A DNA stretch of 43,244 bases from contig JAGWRA010000024.1 of the NCBI GenBank assembly GCA_028876655.1, positions 1 through 43,244 on the forward strand, written 5' to 3'. The translations under genes and the position numbers were made by a program. The notes below the pieces were generated by a model, which searched no databases, was not told where the DNA came from, and saw nothing but the letters and a program-made list of their open reading frames with translations. How positions within the stretch are numbered: position 1 is the first letter of the stretch; each line of letters opens with the position of its first letter. This DNA is from Acidobacteriota bacterium. GTDB taxonomy: Bacteria > Acidobacteriota > Vicinamibacteria > Vicinamibacterales > CAVVIG01. Shown piece after piece: positions 26,207 to 33,587 of this stretch.

Positions 26207-26255
26207 TCTGGAGTCCCAGACCGCCCCATCGCCCACCGCCCATCGCCTACACCAT
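26207..26255. repeat. Heptad repeat array 5
   Basis: CCGCCCC, ATCGCCC, ACCGCCC and ATCGCCT are four clear 7-bp units (26221-26248), with weaker units before (TCTGGAG, TCCCAGA) and after. The array lies between the VapC stop and the stop of the permease remnant. Confidence 0.6.
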
Positions 26256-26263
26256 CGCAGCAG

Positions 26264-26383
26264 CTATCCCTCCCGCAGCACTTGCGCCGGATCGATCGCA
26301 GCCGCCCGGCGGGCCGGCAGCAAGGCCGCGCCCAGCCCGATCAGCGCGAGCACCATCGCGGCGCCAGCCAGCGTGATCGGTCC
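26264..26383 (-). pseudogene. C-terminal remnant of an ADOP/MacB-type permease
   Basis: On the minus strand 39 codons before a TAG translate to the last transmembrane helix and tail of an FtsX/MacB-like permease: LALIGLGAALLPARRAAAI followed by DPAQVLREG. PARRAxxxDPxxxLR is the hallmark end of ADOP permeases of acidobacteria. The rest of the ~800-residue gene is missing. The PadR gene that normally precedes such permeases lies directly upstream (stop at 26420). The space between holds only the octad repeat, which therefore marks a probable deletion junction. Confidence 0.75.
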
Positions 26384-26391
26384 TGACGCGG

Positions 26392-26423
26392 GCGCCTGAG
26401 CGCCCGAGCCCCTGAGCGCCTAC
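26392..26423. repeat. Octad repeat array 6 at the permease deletion junction
   Basis: Four 8-bp units, GCGCCTGA, GCGCCCGA, GCCCCTGA and GCGCCTAC, overlap the PadR stop codon. This is the only array in the window with an 8-bp rather than a 7-bp step. Confidence 0.65.
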
Positions 26424-26758
26424 GAGGACTCTCCCGTCAGGAACCGCTGCAGAATCGCCGTCGTCTGCGCCCACTCCGCCGTCTGCTTCTGCAGCTGGCG
26501 GCGGCCGGCGCGCGTCAGGTAATAGAACTTCGCCCGCCGGTTGTTCTCGGAGACGCCCCACTCGGAGGTGACGTACCCCTCCTGCTCCAGCTTCAGCAGC
26601 GCCGGATAGAGCGTGCCGTAATTGACGACGAGCTGCTGGCCGCTGGTCTGCTCGATCCGCCGCGCCAGGCCGTAGCCGTGCAGCGGCCCCATCGTCTCGA
26701 GCGTCCGCAACACCATCAGCGCCAGCGTCCCCTGCCACACATCGGTCTTGTCGCCCAC
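26420..26758 (-). CDS. PadR-family transcriptional regulator
   Basis: A 112-residue winged-helix regulator. It starts VGDKTDVWQGTLALMVLRTLE and carries the PadR signature GYGLARRIEQTSG, NYGTLYPALLKLEQEGYV and the wing RAKFYYLTRAGRRQLQ. The start is GTG 26758, with AGGAG 7 nt upstream; ATG 26782 would lie inside the operator. In acidobacteria such regulators typically control the ADOP permease encoded just behind them. Here only the permease tail is left, so the regulator may be an orphan or act elsewhere. Two CTATTG-based sites upstream suggest autoregulation. Confidence 0.92.
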   Translation of the reverse strand: MGDKTDVWQGTLALMVLRTLETMGPLHGYGLARRIEQTSGQQLVVNYGTLYPALLKLEQEGYVTSEWGVSENNRRAKFYYLTRAGRRQLQKQTAEWAQTTAILQRFLTGESS

Positions 26759-26768
26759 GAAGGCTCTC

Positions 26769-26819
26769 CTATTGGATTGCAATAGGACACCAGCACAGCA
26801 TTGTATGGGATGGCAATAG
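26769..26819 (-). promoter_or_regulatory. PadR promoter with two CTATTG operator-like sites
   Basis: CTATTGGATTGCAATAG (26769-26785) is a perfect dyad with 6-bp arms. A second, imperfect site reads CTATTGCCATCCCATACAA on the minus strand (26801-26819). The only -10-like hexamer, TACAAT on the minus strand (26800-26805), lies between them, so both sites bracket the promoter. Binding by the adjacent PadR protein is an inference. Confidence 0.6.
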
Positions 26820-26824
26820 GAGAG

Positions 26825-26894
26825 GGGGACTGGGGGCTCGGGATTGGGGATTGGGGATCGGAGGAGATGGCAGTCGGGCGCTCGGGCCTCAGGC
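26825..26894. repeat. Heptad repeat array 7
   Basis: GGGGACT, GGGGGCT, CGGGATT, GGGGATT and GGGGATC are consecutive 7-bp units (26825-26859), with weaker units (GGAGGAG, CTCGGGC, CTCAGGC) continuing in phase. It lies behind the PadR promoter and before the strong hairpin at 26931. Confidence 0.65.
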
Positions 26895-26930
26895 GCGCTG
26901 ACGCTCGAATGCCTGCCCCCGGCCGGAGCG

Positions 26931-26966
26931 CCGACAGGGCCGGCATCGCATGCCGGGCCCTGTCGG
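26931..26966. terminator. Strong 16-bp hairpin downstream of the second BNR gene
   Basis: CCGACAGGGCC-GGCAT pairs with ATGCC-GGCCCTGTCGG around a CGC loop, with a single bulged G at 26955. The stem is the longest near-perfect inverted repeat noticed in the window. It lies between the BNR gene stop (27009, minus strand) and the PadR promoter and is likely a transcription terminator. The minus strand has no T-run after it; the plus strand is moderately T-rich. Confidence 0.55.
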
Positions 26967-26970
26967 TCGT

Positions 26971-27012
26971 CGATTTCTCGTTCTACGTTCTTCGTTCTAC
27001 GTTACCGATTAC
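26971..27012. repeat. Heptad repeat array 8, overlapping a stop codon
   Basis: CGATTTC, TCGTTCT, ACGTTCT, TCGTTCT, ACGTTAC and CGATTAC run in 7-bp steps directly into the stop codon of the BNR gene (27009-27011, minus strand). Confidence 0.75.
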
Positions 27013-30000
27013 CTGACGATGATCGGCTCCACCCCGCTCCGCTTCAGCAGGTCGTTGAACTGCTGCACCTGCTGGTCGAGCGACTTCAGCGTCGCCGCCT
27101 GCTTCGCCCAGTCCGCATCGAGCGCGTCGGCCCGCTGCGTCATGGCGGCCGTCAGCGGCGGGTTGTTGCCGTCGATGTTGGTGAACAGGAACGTGTACTG
27201 ATCCATCAGCTCCGGCGGGAAGTTGATCACGTCCTGGAACGTCCTGCGCTCGGGCTGCACGACCGACGTCACCCACTCGTCGATCCCCTGTCCCAGCTTC
27301 CGGCCCGCCTCCTGGATGGCGGTCGCATTCTTCGCCGTCGTCGTCCGCTTCAGGATGCCGTCGATCTGGGTTCGGACGTCGCGCATGCGGGCGGCGGCAT
27401 CGGCGATGGTATCGATCTGCGTCCGCAGGTGCTCGAGCAGCGCCTGCTGCGGCCCGAACGCGGCCGCCGCCTGGCCGGTCCGCGGATCCGGCTCGACGGT
27501 CAGCGGCGCGGTCAGCGTCTGGCCAGCCGCCATCAGCCGCAGCTCGTAGGCCCCCGGCGCCAGCGCGTAGCCCTGCAGGCTGTCGCCCGGCATGATCCCG
27601 GGGACGCCGTGCAGTGGCCGCCCGCGCAGATCCCACACGAAGCGGTTCATGCCGGCTCTGGCCGGCAGGACGTCCGGCTTCGGGACGCCGCCGCGCGGCT
27701 CGAAGCCCTTCACGTCCTCCTTGACGTCCGACTCACTCGAGAACGCGCGCACCACCCGTCCGTCGTGCAGGATCTCCATCGTCAGCGGCGCGCCCGCCTT
27801 CGGCGCGGCCGCCAGCTCGTAGTCGATGATCGCGCCAATCGGCGGGTTCTCGCCGGCGTCCGGCCCGCCCTTGCCGCCGTCGAGCACCCGCAGCGCCGGC
27901 TCCGGCCGGAACAGGTGGGCCGGCGCCTTCGCGACCTCCGGTGTCAGCTGCCGCAACGGCGTCAGGTCGTCGAGGATCCAGAACGCGCGCCCCTGGGTCG
28001 ACGCCAGCAGGTCGTTGCCGTGCACCATCAGGTCGGTGACGGGGACCACCGGCAGGTTCAGCTGCAGACTCTGCCAGTGCGCGCCATCGTCGAACGACAC
28101 GTCGACGCCGGTGTTCGTGCCGGCGTACAGCAGACCCGGCCGTTCCGGATCCTCGCGCACGACGCGGACGATGTCGTTGGAAGCGAAGCCGTTGACGATC
28201 TTCGTCCACGTCTTCCCATAGTCCGTGGTCTTGAACGCATACGGCGCATCGTCGCCCCACTTGAAGCCGGTGGCGGCGACGTAGGCCGTGCCCGCGTGCT
28301 CCGGCGAGACGTCGATGGCGTTGATCTGCACGTTCGTGATGCCGGGCGGCGTGACCTTCGTCCAGGTCCTGCCGCCGTCGCGCGTCAACTGCACCAGACC
28401 GTCGTCGGTGCCGACCCAGATCGTGTTCGCGTCGTGCGGCGAGGGCTCGATGTAGAGGATCGTGTTGAACACTTCGCCGCCCGCCCCCTCGTTGGTAATC
28501 GGGCCGCCGCCGGGGCCCTGCGTCTGCTTGTCGTCCCGCGTGAGGTCCGGGCTGATGACCGTCCAGGTCTGCCCGCCATCCTCCGTCCGGAAGACGACGT
28601 TGCCGCCGAAATAGATCACCTTCGGGTTCTCGGGTGAGGCGACGACCGGCGCGTTCCAGTTGAAGCGGTACTGCTGCTCGTTCGACCGGGCGCCGAGCCC
28701 CTGCGCGGGCAGCGGCATGATGCTCCGGTTGATGTGCGTCTGCCGATCGAAGACGTCCAGCATCCCCTGGTAGCAGTTCGCGTAGATGTCGCGCGGATCC
28801 TTCGGATCGAAGGCGACCGAGGCGCTCTCGCAGCCGCCGTAGGTGAACCAGTCCGTCCGCCCGATGCCCCGGTCGAAGCTCCGGCTGGCGATCGCCACCG
28901 TCGTGTTGTCCTGCTGGCCGCTGTACAGGTAGTAGGGGAACTGCTGGTCGGCGTTCACGCGGTAGAACTGGGCCGTCGGCTGGTTGTCCTCCGTCGACCA
29001 GGTCCTGCCGCCGTCGAACGTGATCGCGGCGCCACCGTCGTTGCCGTTGATCATGTTCTGGTCGTTGTGCGGGTTGATCCACAGGCTGTGGTTGTCGCCG
29101 TGCGCCTGCCGCACCGGCTGGAACGTGCGCCCGCCGTCGATCGACCGCAGCAGCGGCGCGTTGATGACGTACACGGTGTTCGGATCCTGCGGATCGGCCG
29201 TCACCTGGGTGTAGTACCACGACCGCGCACGGGTGATGCGGTTGCTGCTCGTCCGCGTCCACGTCCTGCCGCCGTCATCCGACCGGTACACGCCGCCATC
29301 CTTTGCTTCGATGTTCGCCCAGACCCGCTGCGGGTCCGCGGGCGACACGGCCACGCCGATCTTCCCCATCTCGTCGGTCGGCAGCCCCTTCGTCAGCTTC
29401 GTCCAGTGGTCGCCGCCGTCGGTCGTCTTCCAGATGCCGCTGCCCGGTCCGCCGCTCCGCATCTCCCACGGGAAGCGTTGCTCGTCCCAGTAGGCGGCAT
29501 AGACGATCCGCGGGTTCGACGGATCCATGCTGAGCTGCGAGACACCCGCCGTGTCGCTGACGTGATGGACCAGCTTCCACGTCTGTCCGCCGTCGAGGCT
29601 GCGGTAGACGCCGCGCTCGGGCGACGGCACCCAGGGATTCCCCTGCGCGCCCACGTACACGACCTCCGCGTTCCTCGGATCGACGACGATCGACGAGATG
29701 CGCATCGTCTTCTCGAGGCCGAGGTGCGTCCAGGTGGCGCCGGCGTCGGTCGACTTGTAGACGCCATCGCCGTCCGACGTCGCGACGCCGCGGATCGCGG
29801 GCTCGCCCATCCCGACGTACACCACGTTGGGATCGGAGGGCGCCACGGCAATCGCGCCGACCGAGCCGGTCTTGAAGAAGCCGTCGGAGACGTTCGTCCA
29901 GGTGATCCCCGCGTCCACCGTCTTCCAGACACCACCGCCCGCGCTGCCCATGTAGTAGACGCGCGGCTCGGATGCGACGCCGGCCACCGCGGCGACACGG

Positions 30001-30182
30001 CCGCCACGGAACGGTCCGATGTTGCGCCAGTGCATCGCCTGGTAGAGCGACGGCGGGTAGGCGTCGTTCCGCGCCGCCTGAGCCGTGAGCACGCGCCCGC
30101 CGGCGACGAGCAGGCCGGAGACGACGAGAAGCACGGCAGCGCTCCGGAGCCGCCGTCGGCCGATCGAGGAGAGATGGAACAT
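27009..30182 (-). CDS. Exported BNR-repeat/sortilin-like beta-propeller protein (paralogue 2)
   Basis: A 1,057-residue secreted protein with a basic N-region and signal helix (RSAAVLLVVSGLLVAGG). A VPS10/BNR propeller region follows, with many Asp-box motifs (TVDAGITW, STDAGATW, SLDGGQTW, TTDGGDHW, SDDGGRTW, TEDGGQTW). The end part holds a beta domain (APGAYELRLMAAG) and a long helical tail. The order of parts matches paralogue 1 at 20756, although similarity is clear only at the motif level by eye. GGAGG lies 6 nt before ATG 30182 and decides the start; ATG 30188 abuts the same GGAGG with no spacing. The substrate or ligand is unknown. Confidence 0.9.
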   Translation of the reverse strand: MFHLSSIGRRRLRSAAVLLVVSGLLVAGGRVLTAQAARNDAYPPSLYQAMHWRNIGPFRGGRVAAVAGVASEPRVYYMGSAGGGVWKTVDAGITWTNVSDGFFKTGSVGAIAVAPSDPNVVYVGMGEPAIRGVATSDGDGVYKSTDAGATWTHLGLEKTMRISSIVVDPRNAEVVYVGAQGNPWVPSPERGVYRSLDGGQTWKLVHHVSDTAGVSQLSMDPSNPRIVYAAYWDEQRFPWEMRSGGPGSGIWKTTDGGDHWTKLTKGLPTDEMGKIGVAVSPADPQRVWANIEAKDGGVYRSDDGGRTWTRTSSNRITRARSWYYTQVTADPQDPNTVYVINAPLLRSIDGGRTFQPVRQAHGDNHSLWINPHNDQNMINGNDGGAAITFDGGRTWSTEDNQPTAQFYRVNADQQFPYYLYSGQQDNTTVAIASRSFDRGIGRTDWFTYGGCESASVAFDPKDPRDIYANCYQGMLDVFDRQTHINRSIMPLPAQGLGARSNEQQYRFNWNAPVVASPENPKVIYFGGNVVFRTEDGGQTWTVISPDLTRDDKQTQGPGGGPITNEGAGGEVFNTILYIEPSPHDANTIWVGTDDGLVQLTRDGGRTWTKVTPPGITNVQINAIDVSPEHAGTAYVAATGFKWGDDAPYAFKTTDYGKTWTKIVNGFASNDIVRVVREDPERPGLLYAGTNTGVDVSFDDGAHWQSLQLNLPVVPVTDLMVHGNDLLASTQGRAFWILDDLTPLRQLTPEVAKAPAHLFRPEPALRVLDGGKGGPDAGENPPIGAIIDYELAAAPKAGAPLTMEILHDGRVVRAFSSESDVKEDVKGFEPRGGVPKPDVLPARAGMNRFVWDLRGRPLHGVPGIMPGDSLQGYALAPGAYELRLMAAGQTLTAPLTVEPDPRTGQAAAAFGPQQALLEHLRTQIDTIADAAARMRDVRTQIDGILKRTTTAKNATAIQEAGRKLGQGIDEWVTSVVQPERRTFQDVINFPPELMDQYTFLFTNIDGNNPPLTAAMTQRADALDADWAKQAATLKSLDQQVQQFNDLLKRSGVEPIIVR

Positions 30183-30536
30183 CGGCATCCTCCAGCTGAA
30201 GAGGGCCGTCCGGGAACCGGACGGCCAGACCACGCTGCTGTCAGCAGACAGAACGCCGACCGTCAGCGCAGCGGGAAAATCAGGAGGAATCGAGCAAGAA
30301 GCAGGCCAGAGGGTGCTGAGCCGTTGGGAAGGCTGCGGCTCAGCAGCCTGCGGGCTTCGGGCTACCGGCTACGGGCTCCAGGTACGGCAGACCGGGAAGC
30401 TGTGCGCAGGCGCGTGGATTATGTCGCGGACGTCGAACGACCAGCGACGGAGCGGCCAGCTGATCCGCCCCGGGGACGACCGATCCCGCGCGAGAGAGAC
30501 CGTCGCAGTCGAACATGAAGCCGGGCCTGCTCGAGC
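30183..30536. other. Intergenic region between BNR gene 2 and the unknown membrane protein gene
   Basis: These 354 bases hold a perfect hairpin, GCTGAGCCG (30315-30323) with CGGCTCAGC (30336-30344) and a 12-nt loop, followed at once by heptad array 9. Nothing coding was recognised. The promoter of the BNR gene should lie in the part nearest 30182, but no convincing hexamers were seen. Confidence 0.5.
30346..30387. repeat. Heptad repeat array 9
   Basis: GCCTGCG, GGCTTCG, GGCTACC, GGCTACG, GGCTCCA and GGTACGG follow one another in phase, directly behind the 9-bp hairpin at 30315-30344. Confidence 0.75.
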
Positions 30537-31433
30537 TTACTCGTAGACAGCTACACCAATCGGGATCCTAGACCCGTCATCTCGTTGCCAGAGGTACAGA
30601 GTGTCGGACAGGCTCGGCAACGGGAATGGTCGGATCCTCGTCATGGCGACCAGAGTGTGATCGAAGATTGCGTCGTCGCGTCCCTCGTCGTTGAAGAATA
30701 CCTGCTTGAACTCCGGGATAATGACAATTCCTCTGCCGCGCCACAGATCCCGCCAGGACAATGCGATCCGATTGGCAGCAGTGTCACGCAGGTAGAACTC
30801 GCTCTGAAAGCGCTTAGTCGGCCGTCTTTCGGCTTCGAGAGTAAATTTGACTTTTCCCTTCGCCGCCGCGAGCCGATAGTTGAGCAAGCTGTGGCGTTCA
30901 CCCCGGAATCCGGCCTCACCTTCGCCGGCGAGCCAGCCCCGCAGGTCTTCCACTCCCTCGGGCCAGAGTTCGACGTGCAGGCGCAACCAGAGCGCCTGCA
31001 ACCTCTCTCTGACGGCGGTGTCGTATTCAACAAGATGGCTGACCCAGTCGGTCGCGATCCTGGCCCGCTCCTGTTCCAGAGGTGAAAACAGCTGGAGCGT
31101 CTCGCGGATGGCATCAACACTGAAATAGACCCTCAGCTTGAGGTGCGAGGGAAGATAGGACGCGAGATCGACACGCGCGGAACGCCACACTGCAACCGAC
31201 GCCGCAGCGAGGTAGATCGCCCGGATGCCCACAATGCGCGGGACTGTTATCGGCGGCAGCGCGACATCGCCGAAAAGCTTGGCAGGCAGGTACGCATCGA
31301 CGAGCTTCGCGGGCAGGATCGGGAAGCATCCGGAAATGCCTTTGGCCGTCATGCACAAATAGACGAATATCCCGGCCATCGCCAATGGGACATAGAATTG
31401 AAGCGCAAATTCGTACGGGCGATCCGTTGTCAT
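30537..31433 (-). CDS. Membrane protein of unknown function
   Basis: A 298-residue protein not recognised from any family. Two hydrophobic stretches lie near the N-terminus (about residues 14-30 and 68-84). The remaining ~210 residues form a hydrophilic, beta-rich domain with many aromatic and charged residues (RVYFSVDAIRE, VKFTLEAERR, FQSEFYLRD, GIVIIPEFKQVFFNDEG). The topology suggests a membrane anchor plus a soluble domain of uncertain side. Its start overlaps the stop of the alpha/beta hydrolase gene in ATGA (31430-31433), so the two form an operon. GC content is visibly lower than in neighbouring genes. No cysteine motif, nucleotide site or protease motif was seen. Confidence 0.8.
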   Translation of the reverse strand: MTTDRPYEFALQFYVPLAMAGIFVYLCMTAKGISGCFPILPAKLVDAYLPAKLFGDVALPPITVPRIVGIRAIYLAAASVAVWRSARVDLASYLPSHLKLRVYFSVDAIRETLQLFSPLEQERARIATDWVSHLVEYDTAVRERLQALWLRLHVELWPEGVEDLRGWLAGEGEAGFRGERHSLLNYRLAAAKGKVKFTLEAERRPTKRFQSEFYLRDTAANRIALSWRDLWRGRGIVIIPEFKQVFFNDEGRDDAIFDHTLVAMTRIRPFPLPSLSDTLYLWQRDDGSRIPIGVAVYE

Positions 31434-32302
31434 ACCAGACGTCGAACGAATGAAGAGAGGTGCGAGGCAACGGCCGCCGGGCGCTCCTCGTGGGGCACGT
31501 GCCCGGTGTCGTCGAGAATCACCAGTTCCGACGAAGCGAGATCGTGGTTGAACCGTTCTCCATGGGCGAGCGGAATTACCGGATCGTTACGTCCCCAGAT
31601 GAGCAGAGTCGGTACTCGAACCGCAGGGAGCCGGGATGCGAGCTGCCGGCCGTCGTTCTGGCTCAACGATTCGGCAACATCGCGCAGAGCGGCCCGCCCT
31701 CCCGGCAGGTCGAGGTCGTGTGCATACATCTGAACGCGCGCTGAGGTCACGCGGCTCTTGACGGAGAAAATGCGGGAGAGCACGAACCAGACACTGAAGC
31801 GAGCGGGCAGGAGGTCGAACGCCAGGCGTGTCGGCGGAAAACGGACAGCTCTCACGAAGAAGGGCAGTCGCTGGGGATAGCCGGCGCTGTCGATCAGAAT
31901 CAACCCCGACACACGAAACGGCAGCGCTCGCTCAATGGCATCAAAGCAGATCAAGAGCGCGATCGCCCCACCGAGAGAGTGCCCCACCAGGACGACATCC
32001 GTGACACCCAGCTGCGCCAGGAAGTGCTCGATGAGCGTGGCCTGATCGGCGGCTCGATAGCGACCATCGTGTGGCTTGGCAGACAGGCCGGAGCCCTTCA
32101 GATCCAGGCGGATAATGGAGCAACCGCTCGCCAGGAAAGGACAGATATCGTCCCAGGACCGCAGCGACGCGCCGAACCCGTGAATCATCAGCAGCGTCGG
32201 ACCGTCGCCACCCGGGCCATCGAGACGGTAGTTCAGCTCGATGCCATCGACGGTGACGCGTCGAGACGCCGTTCCCTGCTCACTCGAAGGCTGGATCATC
32301 AT
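31430..32302 (-). CDS. Alpha/beta hydrolase
   Basis: A 290-residue hydrolase with the oxyanion region MIHGFGASLRSWDD, nucleophile elbow GHSLGG (Ser in VLVGHSLGGAI), catalytic Asp in WGRNDPVIP and catalytic His in DDTGHVPHEE. It has the usual lid insertion between strands 6 and 7 (PARFSVWFVLSRIF). The fold covers esterases, haloalkane dehalogenases, epoxide hydrolases and C-C hydrolases; the substrate is not predictable from these motifs. It is translated ahead of, and coupled to, the unknown membrane protein. Codon use is less GC-biased than in surrounding genes. Confidence 0.92.
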   Translation of the reverse strand: MMIQPSSEQGTASRRVTVDGIELNYRLDGPGGDGPTLLMIHGFGASLRSWDDICPFLASGCSIIRLDLKGSGLSAKPHDGRYRAADQATLIEHFLAQLGVTDVVLVGHSLGGAIALLICFDAIERALPFRVSGLILIDSAGYPQRLPFFVRAVRFPPTRLAFDLLPARFSVWFVLSRIFSVKSRVTSARVQMYAHDLDLPGGRAALRDVAESLSQNDGRQLASRLPAVRVPTLLIWGRNDPVIPLAHGERFNHDLASSELVILDDTGHVPHEERPAAVASHLSSFVRRLV

Positions 32303-32603
32303 GACTGTGCAACCGGGGATCGCGCAGGTCGCCTGACCCGGTCGCGCCCGAGGAGAATCCGCACGAGCGGCATCGCTGGAACGACCGACATCCAGGCTCG
32401 CTAGTACACAGGGACGTGCCAGACGTTGCGCTCAACAACGAGAGGGATACGAGGAAAGCAGCCAACAAGATCGCTGACGGACGGGAAGTTCAGCGCATGA
32501 TAGCGTGCGGAGCCGACAAGTCAATCCCCTTTGCACGGAAAGGATCGAGCGCCCCGGGGCTTCCACCTGGCGTATTGACGTGCAGGTCGGCTCGGCAACG
32601 GTC
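32303..32603. other. Intergenic region between the hydrolase start and the rhomboid hairpin
   Basis: About 300 bases upstream of the hydrolase gene. No family-like gene, array or strong palindrome was found. The promoter of the two-gene unit should lie here, but no clear hexamer pair is visible next to ATG 32302. The sequence is lower in GC than average, like the two genes it precedes. Confidence 0.4.
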
Positions 32604-32620
32604 GGCGGGCGCGGCCCGCC
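32604..32620 (-). terminator. GC-rich hairpin just after the rhomboid stop
   Basis: GGCGGGC and GCCCGCC form a perfect 7-bp stem with a GCG loop, 2 nt behind the rhomboid stop codon (32623-32625, minus strand). There is no T-run behind it, so it is terminator-like only. Confidence 0.45.
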
Positions 32621-32622
32621 CG

Positions 32623-33492
32623 TCAGATAAACGAGAGTCCGTGCAGGACGGAGACGACCACCGACAGGACGGTGGCGCCGAGACAGACGAAGGCGACGAT
32701 CAGGTGGTCCACCCGCTCGCGGCGCGACGGGTCGAGCACCATCGACGCCAGGTACCCGCCGACGAACCCGCCGAGGTGGGCGTAGTTGTCGACGCCGGGC
32801 ATCACGAGGCCGAAGACGAACAGCGCGATGGCGTAGCCGAGCGCCTCGCGCTTCACCATGCTGTGGCCGCCCCGCCGCCCGAAGTGCACGAGCGCGCCGA
32901 GCAGTCCGAAGATCGACGCCGAGGCGCCGACGGTGAACTGGGCGCCGCGCATGAAGAACGGCACGCCCATGCCGCCCAGCAGCACGCCCGCCACCGAGCT
33001 CAGCAGGAAGCCGCAGATGCCGGCGATCGTGTAGATGATGAACGCGCGCGCCCCGCCGTAGACCTCGCCCACCGGCGGCCCGAGTTCGCGCACCCACAGC
33101 ATGTTGAACAGGATGTGCAGCAGGCTGGCGTGCAGCCAGGCGGCGCTCAGCACCGTCCACCAGCGGCCGAAGCCGAACACCGGCACGGCGCCGCCCGCGC
33201 CGAGCAGGAAGAGGCTGCGCACGCTCGGCGACAGGATCGAGAACAGCCCGTTCATGCCGATCGAGTCGCCCATGCCGAGCGTCGCGACCAGCGACAGGAG
33301 GTAGAGGATGGCGCAGCCCCAGATGACGAGCTGGACGAACCCGAGATCGTTTCCGAACTGCCGCAACAGCGGCGTGAAGCCCCACAGCCCCGGATTCACG
33401 CGGCCGCAGTTGTAGCAGCGCTCGTCCTTCACGCCGACCAGCAGGCCGCAGGACGGGCAGACGACGGAGCCGGAACGTTGCCGCTTGAGCAT
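32623..33492 (-). CDS. Rhomboid-family intramembrane serine protease with N-terminal zinc ribbon
   Basis: A 289-residue polytopic protein. The first 30 residues hold a CxxC...CxxC ribbon (Cys12, Cys15, Cys26, Cys29). Six or more membrane helices follow. Rhomboid hallmarks are HILFN (126-130), the active-site serine in GASASIFG (Ser191) and the partner histidine in YAHLGGFVGGY (His239). Rhomboids cut transmembrane helices of other proteins; the cytoplasmic ribbon may recruit substrates or respond to metal. AGGA before ATG 33492 overlaps heptad array 10, so the repeat forms the whole leader of this gene. Confidence 0.93.
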   Translation of the reverse strand: MLKRQRSGSVVCPSCGLLVGVKDERCYNCGRVNPGLWGFTPLLRQFGNDLGFVQLVIWGCAILYLLSLVATLGMGDSIGMNGLFSILSPSVRSLFLLGAGGAVPVFGFGRWWTVLSAAWLHASLLHILFNMLWVRELGPPVGEVYGGARAFIIYTIAGICGFLLSSVAGVLLGGMGVPFFMRGAQFTVGASASIFGLLGALVHFGRRGGHSMVKREALGYAIALFVFGLVMPGVDNYAHLGGFVGGYLASMVLDPSRRERVDHLIVAFVCLGATVLSVVVSVLHGLSFI

Positions 33493-33493
33493 G

Positions 33494-33570
33494 GAGTCCT
33501 GAAGTCTTCAGTCGACAGTCTCCAGTCGTCAGTCCTGATTCCTGGACCGGAGACCGGAGACCGGAGACGA
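33494..33570. repeat. Heptad repeat array 10, fold-back type, 11 units in phase
   Basis: Eleven consecutive heptads in one phase: GAGTCCT, GAAGTCT, TCAGTCG, ACAGTCT, CCAGTCG and TCAGTCC, then TGATTCC, TGGACCG, GAGACCG twice, and GAGACGA. The left half is rich in GTC and the right half in GAC, so the two halves are inverted versions of the same unit and can pair (GTCTCC with GGAGAC). It fills the gap between TypA and the rhomboid gene. Confidence 0.85.
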
Positions 33571-33587
33571 CGCGCGACGGCAGTATT

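Noticed and set aside
26247-26738. A minus-strand frame overlapping PadR and the permease remnant
   Set aside because: It is in another frame than both PadR and the permease tail, whose motifs are unmistakable.
26844-28637. A long plus-strand frame over the second BNR gene
   Set aside because: Shadow frame; the sense strand carries many Asp-box motifs with proper spacing.
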